Source: Marinilabiliales bacterium
Lineage (GTDB): Bacteria; Bacteroidota; Bacteroidia; Bacteroidales; SZUA-534
Direction of reading: 5' to 3'
DNA length: 64,000 nucleotides
Assembly: GCA_003512955.1 (NCBI GenBank)
Contig: DOTG01000014.1
Coordinates: 1-64,000 of the forward strand
Part shown: one piece after another, positions 63,162-64,000 of the stretch
Layout of the letters: each line of letters starts with the position of its first letter
Numbering within the stretch: the stretch's first letter is position 1
The notes under the pieces: model-generated
Seen by the model: the letters and a program-made list of their open reading frames with translations, nothing else
The model's database searches: none
Told to the model about the DNA's origin: nothing
Translations under genes and position numbers: made by a program

Positions 63162-64000
63162 TTATGATTTGACCCGTTTCCGTTGTTCCAAGTACCATTG
63201 TACACCAACACCTACGATCATTAAAATCAAAATAATGGCACTAATGATGGATAGTATATTTCCAACGGCGTATCCTTTTGGATCGAATTTCCATTCAATT
63301 TCGTGATTCCCTTGTGGGATGACCATCGCCCTTAAAACGTAGTTTGCCCTGAAATATTCTGCGGGTTTTCCATCAATATAAACATTCCATCCTTTAGGGT
63401 AATAAATTTCAGAAAACACCGCGGCCTGCTCCCGCAAGGTTTTTGAGGTAAACTTCAAATAGTTTGGTTTGTAAACTTCTAACTTGATGGTTGCCGTAGA
63501 ATCATAAACGATTGCTGATGGCAACTGATCGGCAAACTTTTTATCAACAACAGCTTCTGTTTTTGGGTCGAACGAACCTAGGGCGGCTATTTCTTTATCG
63601 GCATCATCCACTTGTTTGATGGATTTTACAAACCAGGCATTTCCTAACGAGCCAGAATTATATATTGGGAAACTTTCGGGGCTCACGATGATGTATTTTG
63701 TATTGAGCATGTTTAACACCGGTTGCGATGCTACAGCCCCATAAATATTGTCCTGGTTCTGATTCTGCAGGTTCTTAACGATGTCTTGGATTTCGTTAAA
63801 GATGTGAAAATCAATCAACTCCTGATACCTGCGCATTTTGGCTCCATGATAACCACCAATAGATTTATGGTAAAAGCTGGTAGTGGCATCATTAAACGTA
63901 CTTACAGTTAAGTTTAAAACCCTGAAATCCGGATCTTTATCTTTTAGTAAATATTGGTCGGCTTGGGTGGGAGCAAATTCCTGTTGAACCGCTTTCTGGT
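63162..64000 (-). CDS. YfhO-like membrane protein, 3' part only
   Basis: The frame is open to the window edge, so the N-terminal part is missing; about 279 residues are seen. The visible part has an extracytoplasmic beta domain with DPDFRVLNL, SFYHKSIGGYHGAKMRRYQEL, NMLNTKYII and YYPKGWNVYIDGKP, then a final TM helix (about 25 residues from the end) and a basic tail ending RKRVKS. These blocks are typical of large YfhO/DUF6044-type membrane proteins, some of which glycosylate envelope polymers; no function is claimed here. It lies 23 bp upstream of ftsX. Confidence 0.8.
   Translation of the reverse strand, partial: QKAVQQEFAPTQADQYLLKDKDPDFRVLNLTVSTFNDATTSFYHKSIGGYHGAKMRRYQELIDFHIFNEIQDIVKNLQNQNQDNIYGAVASQPVLNMLNTKYIIVSPESFPIYNSGSLGNAWFVKSIKQVDDADKEIAALGSFDPKTEAVVDKKFADQLPSAIVYDSTATIKLEVYKPNYLKFTSKTLREQAAVFSEIYYPKGWNVYIDGKPAEYFRANYVLRAMVIPQGNHEIEWKFDPKGYAVGNILSIISAIILILMIVGVGVQWYLEQRKRVKS

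Overview
The window looks like a chromosomal segment of a free-living member of the phylum Bacteroidota, most likely of the Bacteroidales/Marinilabiliales type. The reasons are: a secreted protein with a type IX secretion (T9SS) C-terminal sorting domain; the gene order ftsX - DUF3098 - uppP - truB - queA; a NigD-like lipoprotein; DUF3857 transglutaminases; and promoter-like sequences of the Bacteroidota form TTTG-N19-TAnnTTTG, the clearest being upstream of rimP. No rRNA, tRNA or CRISPR array was seen, and no plasmid or phage structural genes.

Region 1 (1-8.5 kb): an intact IS982-family element lies directly against the 3' stump of a PlsC-like acyltransferase gene. After it comes a three-gene, overlapping minus-strand operon: a 1096-residue secreted TPR + MORN-type repeat protein, a DUF3857 transglutaminase with an intact Cys-His-Asp triad, and a DUF3857 paralogue in which all three catalytic residues are replaced. 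Region 2 (9-12 kb): a membrane-anchored AraC-type regulator and an exported HExxH protein with a barrel-like tail. Region 3 (12.3-23.4 kb): a sensory block on the plus strand. It holds a histidine kinase with about nine PAS domains and a GAF domain, a REC-PAS-LuxR response regulator, a chemoreceptor with a CZB zinc-binding domain, a chemoreceptor fused to a bacteriohemerythrin, and two free bacteriohemerythrins. Together these suggest sensing of oxygen or redox state, with output to transcription and to a chemosensory array; no cheA/cheW/cheR/cheB is in the window.

Region 4 (23.5-32 kb): pyridoxal-phosphate synthase pdxS/pdxT, three envelope proteins including an OprB-like porin, the 3' relic of another chemoreceptor gene, and a dam methylase - unknown gene - rarA group. 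Region 5 (32-40 kb): valS, an AT-rich islet of three unfamiliar envelope genes, a pair of REP-like palindromic repeats, and asnB. Region 6 (40-57 kb): housekeeping genes, namely a TetR regulator, rnr, a PAP2-like membrane protein, rpoN, asnS, cysS, a NigD-like lipoprotein, the rimP-nusA-infB operon with a possible attenuator in its leader, an HD phosphohydrolase and lpxD. Region 7 (57-64 kb): a T9SS-secreted protein, then queA-truB-uppP-DUF3098-ftsX and the 3' part of a YfhO-like membrane protein that runs off the window.

Start codons were often moved inward from the longest reading frame, using signal peptides, family length and promoter position. Domain calls come from reading the sequence by eye, not from profile searches.
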